DNA of 64,000 nt. Origin: Thermococcus profundus. Lineage in GTDB: Archaea; Methanobacteriota_B; Thermococci; Thermococcales; Thermococcaceae. Position 1 is the first letter of the stretch; every line of letters starts with the position of its first letter. This document shows, in pieces, positions 49,316 to 58,441 of this stretch. The notes beneath the pieces are model-generated. The model was not told where the DNA came from and ran no database searches. It saw only the letters and a program-made list of their open reading frames with translations. A program made the position numbers and the translations under genes. The stretch is from contig NZ_CP014862.1 of NCBI RefSeq assembly GCF_002214585.1, forward strand, positions 62,001-126,000. Direction: 5' to 3'.

Positions 49316-49840
49316 ATGTCATCAGGTTCAAAGGAGATTGTTTTAATCGTGGAGGATGCTTATGGGGGAGAGTTCTTCAAAAGGGTTCTAAAGAGACTCA
49401 ACGAGTTGGGGATGCTGAGTCGCAACGTTCGCCTTAAACGGCTTTCGGGTAGAAAGAATCCAATTCACGTTCCATATCTTTGCAATTCGAAGTTAGATAG
49501 AATGATACTAGCAGCTAGTACGTCGTCCCCTGATACGATTATAGTGGTCTACGATGGTGATGGTCCTAGTACATATCACAAAAGGTTCAATGATGCCAAA
49601 AGTCACATCCCCAAGAACATTAAAACATCTGTTAGGGTGTTTCTTTTTGAATACGAGATTGAAGAGTGGATATGCAGGAGTCTGGGCATAACGTGGGATA
49701 CCAAGCCCTCCGACGAACTCAAAAGAAAAATAAGATACAAGAAATCACTGCTTCCCACGTATGCGGACAAGCTGGACTTTGACAAACTTAAACGGAACTG
49801 CAAATCCTTTAGAAAATTCCTGGAGATTCTGGAGGAATAA
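49316..49840 (+). CDS. TOPRIM-like (DUF4276/RloB/AriB-style) partner protein
   Basis: A 174-residue protein. Glu13 ([13 protein letters not shown]), the acidic pair Asp80-x-Asp82 (VVYDGDGPS) and Glu114/Glu118 (FEYEIEEWI) follow the E...DxD...E order of TOPRIM-related nuclease families such as DUF4276, RloB and the AriB subunit of PARIS. It follows an ABC-type ATPase gene and precedes truD, with two bases between stop and start. ATG 49316 suits GGTGA spacing; ATG 49310 is an alternative. It is AT-richer than the flanks. A nuclease or toxin role is inferred, not shown. Confidence 0.7.
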   Translation: MSSGSKEIVLIVEDAYGGEFFKRVLKRLNELGMLSRNVRLKRLSGRKNPIHVPYLCNSKLDRMILAASTSSPDTIIVVYDGDGPSTYHKRFNDAKSHIPKNIKTSVRVFLFEYEIEEWICRSLGITWDTKPSDELKRKIRYKKSLLPTYADKLDFDKLKRNCKSFRKFLEILEE

Positions 49841-49842
49841 AT

Positions 49843-51093
49843 ATGGACTACCGCGAGTTCTTCTCCCAATTTAGAAATCTCAGCGAGAAACCTGGGATAG
49901 GTGGGAGGATAAAAACACAGCCGGAAGATTTTGTAGTTATCGAAGATCCCATTCCATCGATCTTTGAGGGAAGGAAGCACGCGATATTCCTCCTCAAAAA
50001 GAGGAACTGGGACACGATGGCTGCCGTCAAAGAGATAGCCAAGAGGGCGGGAATAAGGCACCGCGATATAGGCTTTGCAGGGACGAAGGACAGGCATGCC
50101 GTTACCTATCAGTACATAAGCGTTCCAGCGGAAGCTAAGGAGAGGGTTAAGGGGCTCCAAATAAAGGACATCGAGCTCCGCTTCGTTTCCTCTGGGAGGT
50201 TCATCAAGCTCGGCCACCTAATCGGCAACCGGTTCAGGATAATCGTCCGCGACGTCGGTAAGGACTCCTTCGAGAGAACCAGGGAGATAGTGAAGGAGCT
50301 CCGCGAAAAGGGCGGTTTCCCCAACTACTTCGGCTACCAGCGCTTTGGGGAGAGAAGGGTCACGAACCACCTCATCGGAAAGCTCCTCCTTCAGGGGGAC
50401 TTTGAAAACGCTGCCAGACTCTTCCTCGGCGCCCATGAGGGCGGAATGGAAGGGGACGAGGCGAGAAAGAACTTCTGGGAAACTGGGGACGTTGACAGGG
50501 CTTTGAAGGAGTTCCCGAACTTCCTCAGGTATGAAAGGACGCTCCTGCACAAATACAAGGAGACCGGCAGCTGGAGGAGGGCCTTTCTCAGCCTTCCCCT
50601 TCCGGTAATGCGCATCTTCATCCACGCCTACCAGAGCTACCTCTTCAACCTCTACATATCAAGGAGGATCGAGGAGGGAATTCTCCTCAAAGAAGCCCTT
50701 GTTGGGGACATCGTTGTCCAGATGAAGGGAGGAATCCCCTACCGCGACAGAACCTACCGCGTCACCGAGACCAATGTTGATTTCGTGAACGAGAAGATAA
50801 TGAGAAACGAGGCCATGGTGTCCGGCCCATTGTTTGGGTTCTCAATGAGGCATGCGAAAGGCCTGCCCGGAAGGCTTGAAGGGGAGATCCTCGACGCTGA
50901 GGGGATCTCACTTGAGGCCTTCAAGCGGCTCCCGAAGCCGATGGCTGAGCCCGGCGGGAGGAGGGAACTGTTAATAAAGCCCCTCGGGCTCACTTACGGC
51001 TACGTCCCTGAAACGGGAATGTGGTTCCGCTTCTTCCTCCCAAAGGGGGTCTACGCCACTAGTGTGCTGAGGGAGATAATGAAAGACCACTGA
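49843..51093 (+). CDS. truD: tRNA pseudouridine synthase TruD
   Basis: A 416-residue enzyme making pseudouridine 13 in tRNA. The catalytic Asp lies in [14 protein letters not shown], and the TruD-specific [12 protein letters not shown], and NxF-type segments follow. Archaeal members carry an insert of about 100 residues (about 150-270), seen here. Two bases separate it from the TOPRIM-like gene, so it may be read through from that transcript. Complete. Confidence 0.95.
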   Translation: MDYREFFSQFRNLSEKPGIGGRIKTQPEDFVVIEDPIPSIFEGRKHAIFLLKKRNWDTMAAVKEIAKRAGIRHRDIGFAGTKDRHAVTYQYISVPAEAKERVKGLQIKDIELRFVSSGRFIKLGHLIGNRFRIIVRDVGKDSFERTREIVKELREKGGFPNYFGYQRFGERRVTNHLIGKLLLQGDFENAARLFLGAHEGGMEGDEARKNFWETGDVDRALKEFPNFLRYERTLLHKYKETGSWRRAFLSLPLPVMRIFIHAYQSYLFNLYISRRIEEGILLKEALVGDIVVQMKGGIPYRDRTYRVTETNVDFVNEKIMRNEAMVSGPLFGFSMRHAKGLPGRLEGEILDAEGISLEAFKRLPKPMAEPGGRRELLIKPLGLTYGYVPETGMWFRFFLPKGVYATSVLREIMKDH

Positions 51094-51171
51094 TACGGAA
51101 AGGTTTAAAAAAGGAATCCGCCTTCCTACCTTGACAATCGGATGAACGATGAGGTTTCGGAGGGATGAAAG

Positions 51172-51543
51172 ATGGCGAAGCCGAGCTACGTGAAGTTTGA
51201 GGTTCCCCAGGAGCTTGCTGAGAAGGCCCTTGAGGCCGTCGAGCTTGCTCGCGACACCGGAAGGATAAGGAAGGGCACCAACGAGACCACCAAGGCCGTT
51301 GAGAGGGGCCAGGCCAAGCTCGTTATCATAGCTGAGGACGTTGACCCGGAGGAGATAGTTGCCCACCTTCCGCCTCTCTGCGAGGAGAAGGAGATCCCGT
51401 ACATATACGTTCCGAGCAAGAAGGAGCTTGGAGCGGCCGCCGGGCTTGAGGTTCCGGCCGCGAGCGTTGCCATCATCGAGCCCGGTAAGGGCCGCGAGCT
51501 CGTTGAGGACATCGCCATGAAGGTCAAGGAGCTCATGAAGTGA
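51172..51543 (+). CDS. rpl7ae: Ribosomal protein L7Ae (also box C/D, H/ACA and RNase P subunit)
   Basis: A 123-residue kink-turn-binding protein. It has the [34 protein letters not shown] core and the LGAAAGL motif near 90. Found in the 50S subunit and in guide RNPs. First gene of the conserved L7Ae-S28e-L24e string. A TATA-like AAGGTTTAAAAAAGG lies about 65 bases upstream. Confidence 0.98.
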   Translation: MAKPSYVKFEVPQELAEKALEAVELARDTGRIRKGTNETTKAVERGQAKLVIIAEDVDPEEIVAHLPPLCEEKEIPYIYVPSKKELGAAAGLEVPAASVAIIEPGKGRELVEDIAMKVKELMK

Positions 51544-51613
51544 GCTCCTTTTCCTCACCTTCACTCACGGAAAGGTTTAAGTTGATCTCTGCGAGTTTTA
51601 AGGGGTGTGAGAA

Positions 51614-51826
51614 ATGAGCGACGAAGGATACCCGGCTGAGGTTATCGAGATAGTCGCCAGGGCCGGCGTCACAGGTGGCGTTACTCAGGTCAAGGTTCGC
51701 GTTCTTGAGGGCCGCGACAAGGGCCGCGTCATCAGGAGGAACGTTAAGGGGCCGGTCCGCGTCGGCGACATAGTCATACTCAGGGAAACCGAGCGTGAGG
51801 CCAGGGAGATCAGGAGAAGGAGGTAA
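51614..51826 (+). CDS. rps28e: Ribosomal protein S28e
   Basis: A 70-residue OB-fold protein of the small subunit, matching standard length, with [21 protein letters not shown]. Its stop TAA lies six bases before the L24e start. Part of the conserved ribosomal string, downstream of L7Ae. Confidence 0.98.
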   Translation: MSDEGYPAEVIEIVARAGVTGGVTQVKVRVLEGRDKGRVIRRNVKGPVRVGDIVILRETEREAREIRRRR

Positions 51827-51831
51827 TGCTC

Positions 51832-52038
51832 ATGGCGAGGTGGAACGTCTGCTCCTACTGCGGAAGGGAGTTTGAGCCGGGAACGGGCAAGATGTACGTC
51901 AGGAACGACGGCAGGGTCCTGTTCTTCTGCTCAAGCAAGTGCGAGAAGCTCTACTTCATGGGCAGGAACCCCAGGAAGCTCAAGTGGACCAAGGCCTTCC
52001 AAGAAGCTAGACTCCAGAGGGCCAAGAAGAGGAAGTGA
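51832..52038 (+). CDS. rpl24e: Ribosomal protein L24e
   Basis: A 67-residue zinc-ribbon protein of the large subunit. It has [11 protein letters not shown] and FFCSSKCEK (four zinc Cys). ATG 51832 is favoured over 51826, because GGAGGT is spaced seven bases away; the latter would overlap the S28e stop. In most archaea this gene is followed by ndk and infB, here it is followed by a cluster of secreted and ABC genes. A T-rich stretch (52052-52058) is a likely terminator. Confidence 0.97.
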   Translation: MARWNVCSYCGREFEPGTGKMYVRNDGRVLFFCSSKCEKLYFMGRNPRKLKWTKAFQEARLQRAKKRK

Positions 52039-52363
52039 ATTTTCTCTATATTTTTTAATCTAATTCAATGTTCTTTTTAATGTGCTTCAATACCAAACGA
52101 ATGTCATAAAAGATCCGTCTACTACCTACAGTTTGTTATATAACGGATTACTTCTATCTACCCATTTTCCATCAAAACATAGAGAAACAAAATATGTGCC
52201 CGTCTATTCTGACTTTACCGGCATTTATCACAGATTAGGCTCTAGTGCGGAGAAAACGAAAATGAGCTCTCCCACTTCAAATTTCAATTGGAGGATTACT
52301 CATCCTCAAAAAGAAAGTAGAGTCCTCAAGAGATTAAATTTAAATATACATAAATTCAAAAAA
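52039..52363. other. AT-rich gap between rpl24e and cluster B
   Basis: About 325 bp of AT-rich DNA. A reading frame from 52082 runs through it into the secreted protein, but it lacks a ribosome site and looks non-coding; the promoter found at 52364 lies inside it. This is the left boundary of the insertion that separates L24e from ndk. No direct repeats or integrase remnants seen. Confidence 0.6.
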
Positions 52364-52373
52364 TTTATAAATA
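52364..52373 (+). promoter_or_regulatory. TATA box of cluster B
   Basis: TTTATAAATA in an AT-rich stretch. The expected start of transcription is about 25 bases on, near 52390-52395, exactly at the palindrome that follows. It probably drives the five-gene cluster. Confidence 0.65.
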
Positions 52374-52393
52374 GTGATAGTATTAATGATAAT

Positions 52394-52409
52394 GGGCACG
52401 ATAGTGCCC
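52394..52409. promoter_or_regulatory. Palindrome GGGCAC-GATA-GTGCCC at the transcription start
   Basis: Perfect six-base arms and a four-base centre. It lies at the predicted start site of cluster B and just before GGAGTGG, the ribosome site of the first gene. It may bind a repressor that blocks initiation or, as RNA, form a 5' hairpin close to the ribosome site. Confidence 0.5.
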
Positions 52410-52423
52410 AGGAGTGGATGGCC

Positions 52424-53323
52424 ATGTGGAAAAAGCCAGCAAGCCTCCTCGGAATACTGGTCTTAGCGGCGGCAATAACAATACCAGCAGTCGGGGCAGC
52501 AACTCCCACAGAAGATGCAGTAATGCACATCCAGAACCAGACATGGAGCGGTGTAAATAGCATGACCCTAGTTGCATCCCTCCGCCCACTTGTAGGTTCA
52601 AAGACCATAGGGCCAATCTATAAGTCCATACCCTGGGACGGCCTCGACGTTATAAGCGCGGCCATACTTGTTCACGGAGTACCATACGACCTCAGGGGAC
52701 AGTCAGGGCAGAAGTTTATGGTCGTCTACAAGATCGGAGCAACAGACTATGGAAGGGGAATTTACAGGGAGATCAACGAGCCCATGGCTAAAGGATATGA
52801 AAAGTTCGGGGTTCAACTGAGGAAACATTACTTCACAGCAGGTGGAGAAGCCACAGAAGCGTACAAAGTCATCTTCATAGTAACTGCATCAAGCGAACAG
52901 GAAGCTGAGCAGAAAGTTGAAACTTCTTTAGGAGCATCAGTTCCGATACTCGATGATCTGCTCAGTTTCGAAGCAGGAGTTGATTACTCAGTAACCAACG
53001 TTTACAAGACCTTCTACTCAGAAACCTACGGCGTTGAAGTGACGTTCTACAGGCACGTGTACTACGCAGAGCTCGAATTCAACGGAACGCTCACAAGGAC
53101 TCTTTACGAGAAATGTCCACTTGGGTACTGCCCGCTCTCATCAAAGCCCACCCCCTCAGTTGAGATGAAAGCTTCTCTCGGCCCAGAATCATCCTACTAC
53201 CGCACCTACTACCGTGACTTCGACGTTGGAACTGATGGCATGCTTTACTTTGTAGGGCCAGATGAAGTTTATGGACTCGGTGACTATACAATGCCATTAA
53301 ACTTTGAGGAGGTGAACGGATGA
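52424..53323 (+). CDS. Secreted protein, first gene of cluster B
   Basis: About 299 residues. Signal peptide MWKKPASLLGILVLAAAITIPAVGA, then an extracellular alpha/beta domain with conserved-looking YRxYYRDFDVG near the C terminus and paired Cys (CPLGYCPL). No membrane anchor at the C terminus. No named family was recognised. It starts 35 bases after the predicted transcript start, and overlaps the next gene by four bases, so it is translated in one operon. ATG 52424 (or 52418). Confidence 0.7.
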   Translation: MWKKPASLLGILVLAAAITIPAVGAATPTEDAVMHIQNQTWSGVNSMTLVASLRPLVGSKTIGPIYKSIPWDGLDVISAAILVHGVPYDLRGQSGQKFMVVYKIGATDYGRGIYREINEPMAKGYEKFGVQLRKHYFTAGGEATEAYKVIFIVTASSEQEAEQKVETSLGASVPILDDLLSFEAGVDYSVTNVYKTFYSETYGVEVTFYRHVYYAELEFNGTLTRTLYEKCPLGYCPLSSKPTPSVEMKASLGPESSYYRTYYRDFDVGTDGMLYFVGPDEVYGLGDYTMPLNFEEVNG

Positions 53324-54936
53324 AGCGATTTTTCTTCCTTTTCATTTTTGTTATCTTCGCCATGTCCAATTATGTCTCCGCCCAAGTAAACGTGTACCCC
53401 CTAACAGAGGATTTCAAGATGATCCCCTATCCCATTCCCCCATGCAGCCAGATTGGCAAAATCACCGAACTGTACTACAAGGTCAACGACACTTACTGGA
53501 TAGCCGTTGCAGGCCCGATAAAGGTCGAATGTCCAGGGGTGAATAACATATCCGTTGAAATACTCGGGATCAAAAACGTCACTGTCCCTCAGTACAATCT
53601 GACATTGACACTGATAAACGCCACCGTCAAAACAGAACAGAAGGAATATGAGCCATTAGGTCTCGTCACGAGAAACATAACGATCGAATACAAAAGATAT
53701 AACGAGACTTATGAGCTAGTGACTGTAAAAATCGAGAACATGAAAATGTACTGGAGCTACGCTCTCCAGGACTACGTCTACCCCAACCTTACCCCTGAGT
53801 ACTACGGGTTCCCCTCAAACATCACAATAAACCTGCTCATAAACAGAAAAACCGGAGAAGGCTATCTCCTCGATAACGGGATAAAGAAATACGTTGGAGT
53901 CACCCCCTTATGGAACCCCGCCCTAAATCCATCGGAGTACCCCAAACTCGTCCTCAGGAACCTGAGAAACCTCATCAACCAGATCAAAGCAAACCCCTGG
54001 ATCGTTGAAAACGTCGTCCAGAAGGCAAAACTCTCCAATAACATAAGTGAATCCAACAGCCTCCTGAATTCCCTAGCCCTTAACTTCACGGAGCAGGTCA
54101 TGAGCCTGCAAGTTACATATCTTGGGAGGAAAATGTACTTAGAGAACTCCGGAAGCCTCCCGTGCTTTATGCTCCCGATAGATGGAACATACCTTATAAG
54201 AACCTATCAAACCGGATGGCAATACCTTCCATCCAAGATAGACAACATGTCCCCAGACAAGTACGTGGAGAAAGTCCTGACGGATTATTTGAAGACCAGA
54301 AATGACGAGGAGCTCAAAAGGCTCATACTCCTGGGTGTATTTCACGAGAAAGTTTATCTGCCCATTCTCGTGGATTTCGATGACGTCCACAACAAGGTCA
54401 CTGCCATTGATTTCACCCTCCCCCCCAGCGAGAAATCACACCTCTTAGTTCTGCCGCTACCCAAAAAGTACGCGGAGGCGTTTAACGCCACATACCTCAT
54501 GCTGAACTTCGTGGGGCCTCACACCATGACCGTCAAATACGATCCAAGCTTATACACCCCCAAGGAAGTCACGTCAGAGTGGATAAAAGAAGGAGCCTGC
54601 ATGGGCCCCATAAAGTCCACCCTCATGAACGGCTTTATGAACGCCTTCCTTGAGTTTGAGGAAAGTGGTATGAACATCACGGCTCTGGACAAAATATACG
54701 AGAACGTGCAGAAAAATTTGGAATTGTGCGGCTTCAACGCGACATCCGCCACCACTGATAACTCCACTCAGCCAAAAAACCCCTTGCTCACGGTATCCAC
54801 AACCTCCAACTCCCAGTCCCCTGCCGTTTCGGGTTCTTCCATCTCACGCAAAAAGAACAGGGAAGGAATCTGCGGTCCCGCATTCCTGGTTCCACTGGCG
54901 TTAATCCCAGTCTGGATGTGGAGGAAGAGAAAATGA
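53320..54936 (+). CDS. CGP-CTERM surface protein of cluster B
   Basis: A 538-residue secreted protein. Signal peptide MKRFFFLFIFVIFAMSNYVSA, many N-glycosylation sequons, a Ser/Thr/Asn-rich stalk near 480-510, and a C-terminal GICGPAFLVPLALIPVWMWRKRK: a CGP motif, hydrophobic helix and basic end typical of the Thermococcales CGP-CTERM sorting signal, thought to be processed and lipid-anchored. Similar proteins occur next to ABC transporters. Domain identity of the main body is unknown. ATG overlaps the previous stop. Confidence 0.85.
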   Translation: MKRFFFLFIFVIFAMSNYVSAQVNVYPLTEDFKMIPYPIPPCSQIGKITELYYKVNDTYWIAVAGPIKVECPGVNNISVEILGIKNVTVPQYNLTLTLINATVKTEQKEYEPLGLVTRNITIEYKRYNETYELVTVKIENMKMYWSYALQDYVYPNLTPEYYGFPSNITINLLINRKTGEGYLLDNGIKKYVGVTPLWNPALNPSEYPKLVLRNLRNLINQIKANPWIVENVVQKAKLSNNISESNSLLNSLALNFTEQVMSLQVTYLGRKMYLENSGSLPCFMLPIDGTYLIRTYQTGWQYLPSKIDNMSPDKYVEKVLTDYLKTRNDEELKRLILLGVFHEKVYLPILVDFDDVHNKVTAIDFTLPPSEKSHLLVLPLPKKYAEAFNATYLMLNFVGPHTMTVKYDPSLYTPKEVTSEWIKEGACMGPIKSTLMNGFMNAFLEFEESGMNITALDKIYENVQKNLELCGFNATSATTDNSTQPKNPLLTVSTTSNSQSPAVSGSSISRKKNREGICGPAFLVPLALIPVWMWRKRK

Positions 54937-55027
54937 GTTCTTATATGCTTTTATCTTTGGAGTTTCAAGAGGATAATCTCACCGCCCTCTCATAAAATCG
55001 GAGCATCTACCTTAAGGAGGTCGAAAG

Positions 55028-55783
55028 ATGAAAGCCCTAATGAAAAACGCGTTTTCAGACTATCTCCACGTTGAGATACTGGCGGTCATTCTGGCGTCAG
55101 TAATGGTCGCAGCGGTTACATCCTACATAGCGGCGGATTCCGTCTACAAGGCGTCGATCATCGGAGGCTCCGTAACTCCCCTACTTGGAGCCCCCGGCCA
55201 TCTCTCAGGGCAGGTTCAGGAGAAGGCGCCGGACTACTATGCCTCCCAGTATCTCACGATGAAGGAGAAGATAGCGGGCCTCTTCGGGGCCCTCGTATGG
55301 TCGAACTCCAGCCTGCTCTCGTCCGTTTACGTCGTGGCCGTGATGATAGCCCTCTTCCCCCTGATGTACAGGACGAGGTCTTCCTTCGTTCCCCTGCTCT
55401 TCAGGGAGAGAGCCTCACCGGCGAAGACGGCTTTAATCGGACTCACGGTCTCTTTCATCATCTTCCTGCCCCTGGCGTTCTCCGCCCTCTTTCCCATCGG
55501 GGTGGTCTCGCTCAAATGGCTCTCCGGAATAAGCCAGCACTCCCTCCTCCTTCTCTCCTCAATCCTCATCTCCCTCCTCCTGACGGCAACGCTCGCTGTC
55601 TACTCAACATACATCCTGTGGGGCAGGCTCGACCTCTCCATAGTCTTCACCCTCCTCCTGGCTTTCCTCCTCTCCGGAAAGCTCGGCTTTGAGTGGTGGA
55701 CGGTGTGGATCTACCTCGGAACCTCCGCGGGCCTCATCGCAATCATGCTTTACTCCTTCCATAGGAGGTGGATGAGCGTATGA
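55028..55783 (+). CDS. ABC-2 type permease of cluster B
   Basis: A 251-residue membrane protein with six hydrophobic segments and a long first extracellular loop (about 35-85), like the permease of cluster A. GGAGG lies eight bases before the ATG. Its stop shares an ATGA with the next gene. It pairs with the ATPase at 56216-56926. Cargo unknown; the CGP-CTERM protein is encoded directly upstream. Confidence 0.78.
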   Translation: MKALMKNAFSDYLHVEILAVILASVMVAAVTSYIAADSVYKASIIGGSVTPLLGAPGHLSGQVQEKAPDYYASQYLTMKEKIAGLFGALVWSNSSLLSSVYVVAVMIALFPLMYRTRSSFVPLLFRERASPAKTALIGLTVSFIIFLPLAFSALFPIGVVSLKWLSGISQHSLLLLSSILISLLLTATLAVYSTYILWGRLDLSIVFTLLLAFLLSGKLGFEWWTVWIYLGTSAGLIAIMLYSFHRRWMSV

Positions 55784-56229
55784 ACTGGTCAAAAACCCTC
55801 ACGGCAGTGGTGGTGCTCTCGCTCCTGCTTTCAGCTTCGGTCGCCGTCCTCGGAATCCCGTACTGGAGTCCCCTGAAGTCCTCTATGCACGCTGAAATAC
55901 GGCTCGACCAGGCAGATCAGCTCCTGAAGTTCGGCAGGGCCGTTGACAAAAACGTTACCTACTCCTTCGACGTTTTCTGGCCCCTTAAAGCGGGAAAAAC
56001 CGAGTTGAACGTGAACCTCGCCAACCTGGCCTGCCCGGAGAACGCTAACTACATCATCAAAATCGTCACAATGAACGGCAGAGTTTTCCAAGGATCTGGG
56101 CCAGTGAGCTTCGAGTTCAACAGGAAGGATCCGTTCCTCTACCTTCACGTCACAGTGAACATACCAAACTCCTGCGGGGTTCTTCCAAGCAGAAACGGCC
56201 CGGAGGTGGTTGTGGATGCCCGCTCGTGA
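55780..56229 (+). CDS. Small secreted protein of ABC cluster B
   Basis: A 149-residue protein with a signal or anchor helix (LTAVVVLSLLLSASVAVLG) and a beta-rich extracellular domain with two cysteines (NLACPENA, NSCGVLP). No named domain. The order permease, small beta protein, ATPase is the same as in cluster A, although sequence similarity is weak by eye. Coupled at both ends (ATGA with the permease, 14-base overlap with the ATPase). Confidence 0.65.
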   Translation: MNWSKTLTAVVVLSLLLSASVAVLGIPYWSPLKSSMHAEIRLDQADQLLKFGRAVDKNVTYSFDVFWPLKAGKTELNVNLANLACPENANYIIKIVTMNGRVFQGSGPVSFEFNRKDPFLYLHVTVNIPNSCGVLPSRNGPEVVVDARS

Positions 56230-56926
56230 GCTCGCCAGCGTTAAAGACCTCACAGTGAAGTTCCGCTACAACATCGCCCTCGACGGGATAACCCTCGATT
56301 TAAAGGGCAACAGGGTTCTCCTTCTCGGCTCCAACGGTTCCGGAAAGACCACCTTAATGAGAGTCCTATCGGGAATTCTCAGACCAACCGAAGGCTCGGT
56401 GAAGGTTCTCGGGCTCGATCCTTTCAAAAATCCTTCCAAGCTCTACTCCCGGATGCTCTACGTGAGGGACGTTGAGGACATCCCCTACATGATGAGGGTT
56501 TCAAGCGTCATCGACTATCTCTCCGATCTCTACGGCCCGGAACCCGTCAAAAATGCCGTTGAAACGCTTGGACTTGAAGAGCACGCCTTCAAGCGTGTTG
56601 GAGAGTTATCAAAGGGTCTCAGGAGGAGGGTGGCGATGATAGAGCCGCTGGCTTCTAACAGGAAGCTCATCCTAATGGACGAACCCTTCAGCGGCCTAGA
56701 CGCAACGAGCAGGATAATCATAGCGAAGGCCCTCAACGACCTACCCAAGAAAACAGGCCTCGTTATCGCCAGCCACATACCGCTGAACCTTGGAATAGAC
56801 CAGATGGTCGTTCTCGAAGGTGGAAAACTCACTTATTCTGGTCCATACAAAGAGGAGGTCGCGGGGAAATACCTAGCCTGGATGGAGTTTGACTCCAAAA
56901 AACCTATTAACCATCCCGCCGATTAA
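56216..56926 (+). CDS. ABC transporter ATP-binding protein (cluster B)
   Basis: A 236-residue ATPase: Walker A GSNGSGKTT, signature LSKGLRRR, Walker B LILMDEPFSGLD and H-loop ASHIPL. The D-loop SGLDAT is standard. Like the cluster A ATPase, the Q-loop region lacks a clear Gln (reads MLYVRDVEDIP). GGAGGTGG precedes ATG 56216. It is the last gene of cluster B, followed after 15 bases by ndk, which has its own ribosome site. Confidence 0.88.
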   Translation: MPARELASVKDLTVKFRYNIALDGITLDLKGNRVLLLGSNGSGKTTLMRVLSGILRPTEGSVKVLGLDPFKNPSKLYSRMLYVRDVEDIPYMMRVSSVIDYLSDLYGPEPVKNAVETLGLEEHAFKRVGELSKGLRRRVAMIEPLASNRKLILMDEPFSGLDATSRIIIAKALNDLPKKTGLVIASHIPLNLGIDQMVVLEGGKLTYSGPYKEEVAGKYLAWMEFDSKKPINHPAD

Positions 56927-56941
56927 CTTTTGGTGTTGCCA

Positions 56942-57466
56942 ATGGCCGACAAGCAGATAGAAAGAACCCTCGTTATTCTAAAGCCCGATGCCGTCGTCAG
57001 GGGCCTCATGGGGGAAATCATCAGCCGTTTTGAGAAGCGCGGCCTCAAGATCGTAGGAATGAAGATGATTTGGATAACGAGAGAACTCGCCGAGAAGCAC
57101 TACGAGGAGCACAGGGGCAAGCCCTTCTTCGAGCCGCTCATCGACTACATCACAAAGGCCCCGAGCGTCGTCATGGTTGTCGAAGGCCGCTACGCCATAA
57201 GTGTCGTCAGGAAGATGGCAGGCGCAACCGATCCGAAGGACGCCGAGCCTGGAAGCATACGCGGCGACTACGGCCTCGACATAGGCGATTCAATATACAA
57301 CGTTGTCCACGCCAGCGACAGTCCTGAGAGCGCCGAGAGGGAGATAAACCTCTACTTCAAGCCGGAAGAGCTCTTTGAGTACTGCAAGGCAGCAGACTGG
57401 TTCTACCACACCCACGCTAGGGCAAAGAAGGAATACATGGACGATATGGACTGTCTTGAACGTTAA
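56942..57466 (+). CDS. ndk: Nucleoside diphosphate kinase
   Basis: A 174-residue enzyme moving phosphate between nucleoside di- and triphosphates. It has the [15 protein letters not shown] start, the [10 protein letters not shown] segment, RGDYG and the catalytic His in [12 protein letters not shown]. The archaeal long form has an extra C-terminal segment, as here. Usually directly downstream of L24e, here 4.9 kb away. ATG 56942 follows GGTG. Its stop overlaps the convergent membrane gene by four bases. Confidence 0.97.
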   Translation: MADKQIERTLVILKPDAVVRGLMGEIISRFEKRGLKIVGMKMIWITRELAEKHYEEHRGKPFFEPLIDYITKAPSVVMVVEGRYAISVVRKMAGATDPKDAEPGSIRGDYGLDIGDSIYNVVHASDSPESAEREINLYFKPEELFEYCKAADWFYHTHARAKKEYMDDMDCLER

Positions 57467-58350
57467 TCTATGACAATGGCCTTCCGGTCCTTCTCTTTAA
57501 CTTTCCTTCTGTAAAACTCCGCGTATTCGTCCATGACCTCGCCACATTCTTTTGGAAGATTTTTCCTGGTTCTCCTTACGTTATAACTACCCTGGAGCAT
57601 TATCAGCACAAAAGCCAAGGCCGGAATCAAGAGCAACGCCAGTAGCCCTGGCTCCATAAAAACGCCGACGATACCCGGGAGAAACGCGAATCCGTAGCCG
57701 AGAACCTTGTTCCATACACCTGAGGATGAAGCGGTTAACATGCACTCCACGACCTCTCTCCATTGCGGAAACTCCTCTGGAAGCTTTCCGCCGACTATTA
57801 TTGTATAGCCAACCTTGTAAACACTGTAGCTGGTTCTATCACTCAGGCAGTTAAAACCTTCTCTTCTGGCGAGTTCTCCCAGTTCCCCTCCGCAGGGGGC
57901 GGCATTAAGGCTCTGGAATGGGTTCCGGATGGAGAGGAAGATCAGTATGGCCAGCACGGCGAAGCCAAGAAGCATAAAACCCGGCCCCGCCGTTGCCATA
58001 AGGCCGATGTTCATTCCAAATATCGCCCAGAGGGAGAGTCCCGCGCTCAAATATTCGTCCACGCTGAGGGCACCCTTCGAGCGGAACCAGATGTATGCCA
58101 CGGCCACAATGATTGCCAGTGCAGTATCTAGGCCGATTGAGAACCTGCTCTGGACAAAGTTCCCGATGGGCGTTGAAACCACAGCAACGGCCCCAAGTAT
58201 GCCAAAATTACCGTAGAACTGAAGCGAGAGCAGGTATGTGAAGAACGGCATCAGTACCGCCACCTCAATTTCTCCTGCCCTTCCTCTGAATCTCCCATAG
58301 AGGAGTGCAATTAAGAGACCCAAGCTAGTACCAATGAGGAACCCTATCAT
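57463..58350 (-). CDS. Unrecognised membrane protein between ndk and infB
   Basis: A 295-residue protein with about six hydrophobic N-terminal segments (1-135), a soluble middle with cysteines (APCGGE, FNCLSD, VECMLT), two more helices (about 215-255), and a charged C-terminal tail. It breaks the ndk-infB pair on the opposite strand, so it is probably a later insertion. No named family. ATG 58350 or GTG 58353 may be the start; GGTGGTG lies upstream. Confidence 0.65.
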   Translation of the reverse strand: MIGFLIGTSLGLLIALLYGRFRGRAGEIEVAVLMPFFTYLLSLQFYGNFGILGAVAVVSTPIGNFVQSRFSIGLDTALAIIVAVAYIWFRSKGALSVDEYLSAGLSLWAIFGMNIGLMATAGPGFMLLGFAVLAILIFLSIRNPFQSLNAAPCGGELGELARREGFNCLSDRTSYSVYKVGYTIIVGGKLPEEFPQWREVVECMLTASSSGVWNKVLGYGFAFLPGIVGVFMEPGLLALLLIPALAFVLIMLQGSYNVRRTRKNLPKECGEVMDEYAEFYRRKVKEKDRKAIVID

Positions 58351-58441
58351 CACACCACCGGGTGGAATTACTACGGGAATTTTTAATACTTGCGCCGAAC
58401 CCTTTAAAAGCCCACGCCGGATTTTGGTTCAGGTGAGAGAA

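Noticed and set aside
52082-52417. N-terminal extension of 112 residues on the first cluster B protein
   Set aside because: No ribosome site, AT-rich low-complexity sequence, and the promoter plus palindrome lie inside it. A signal peptide begins at 52424.
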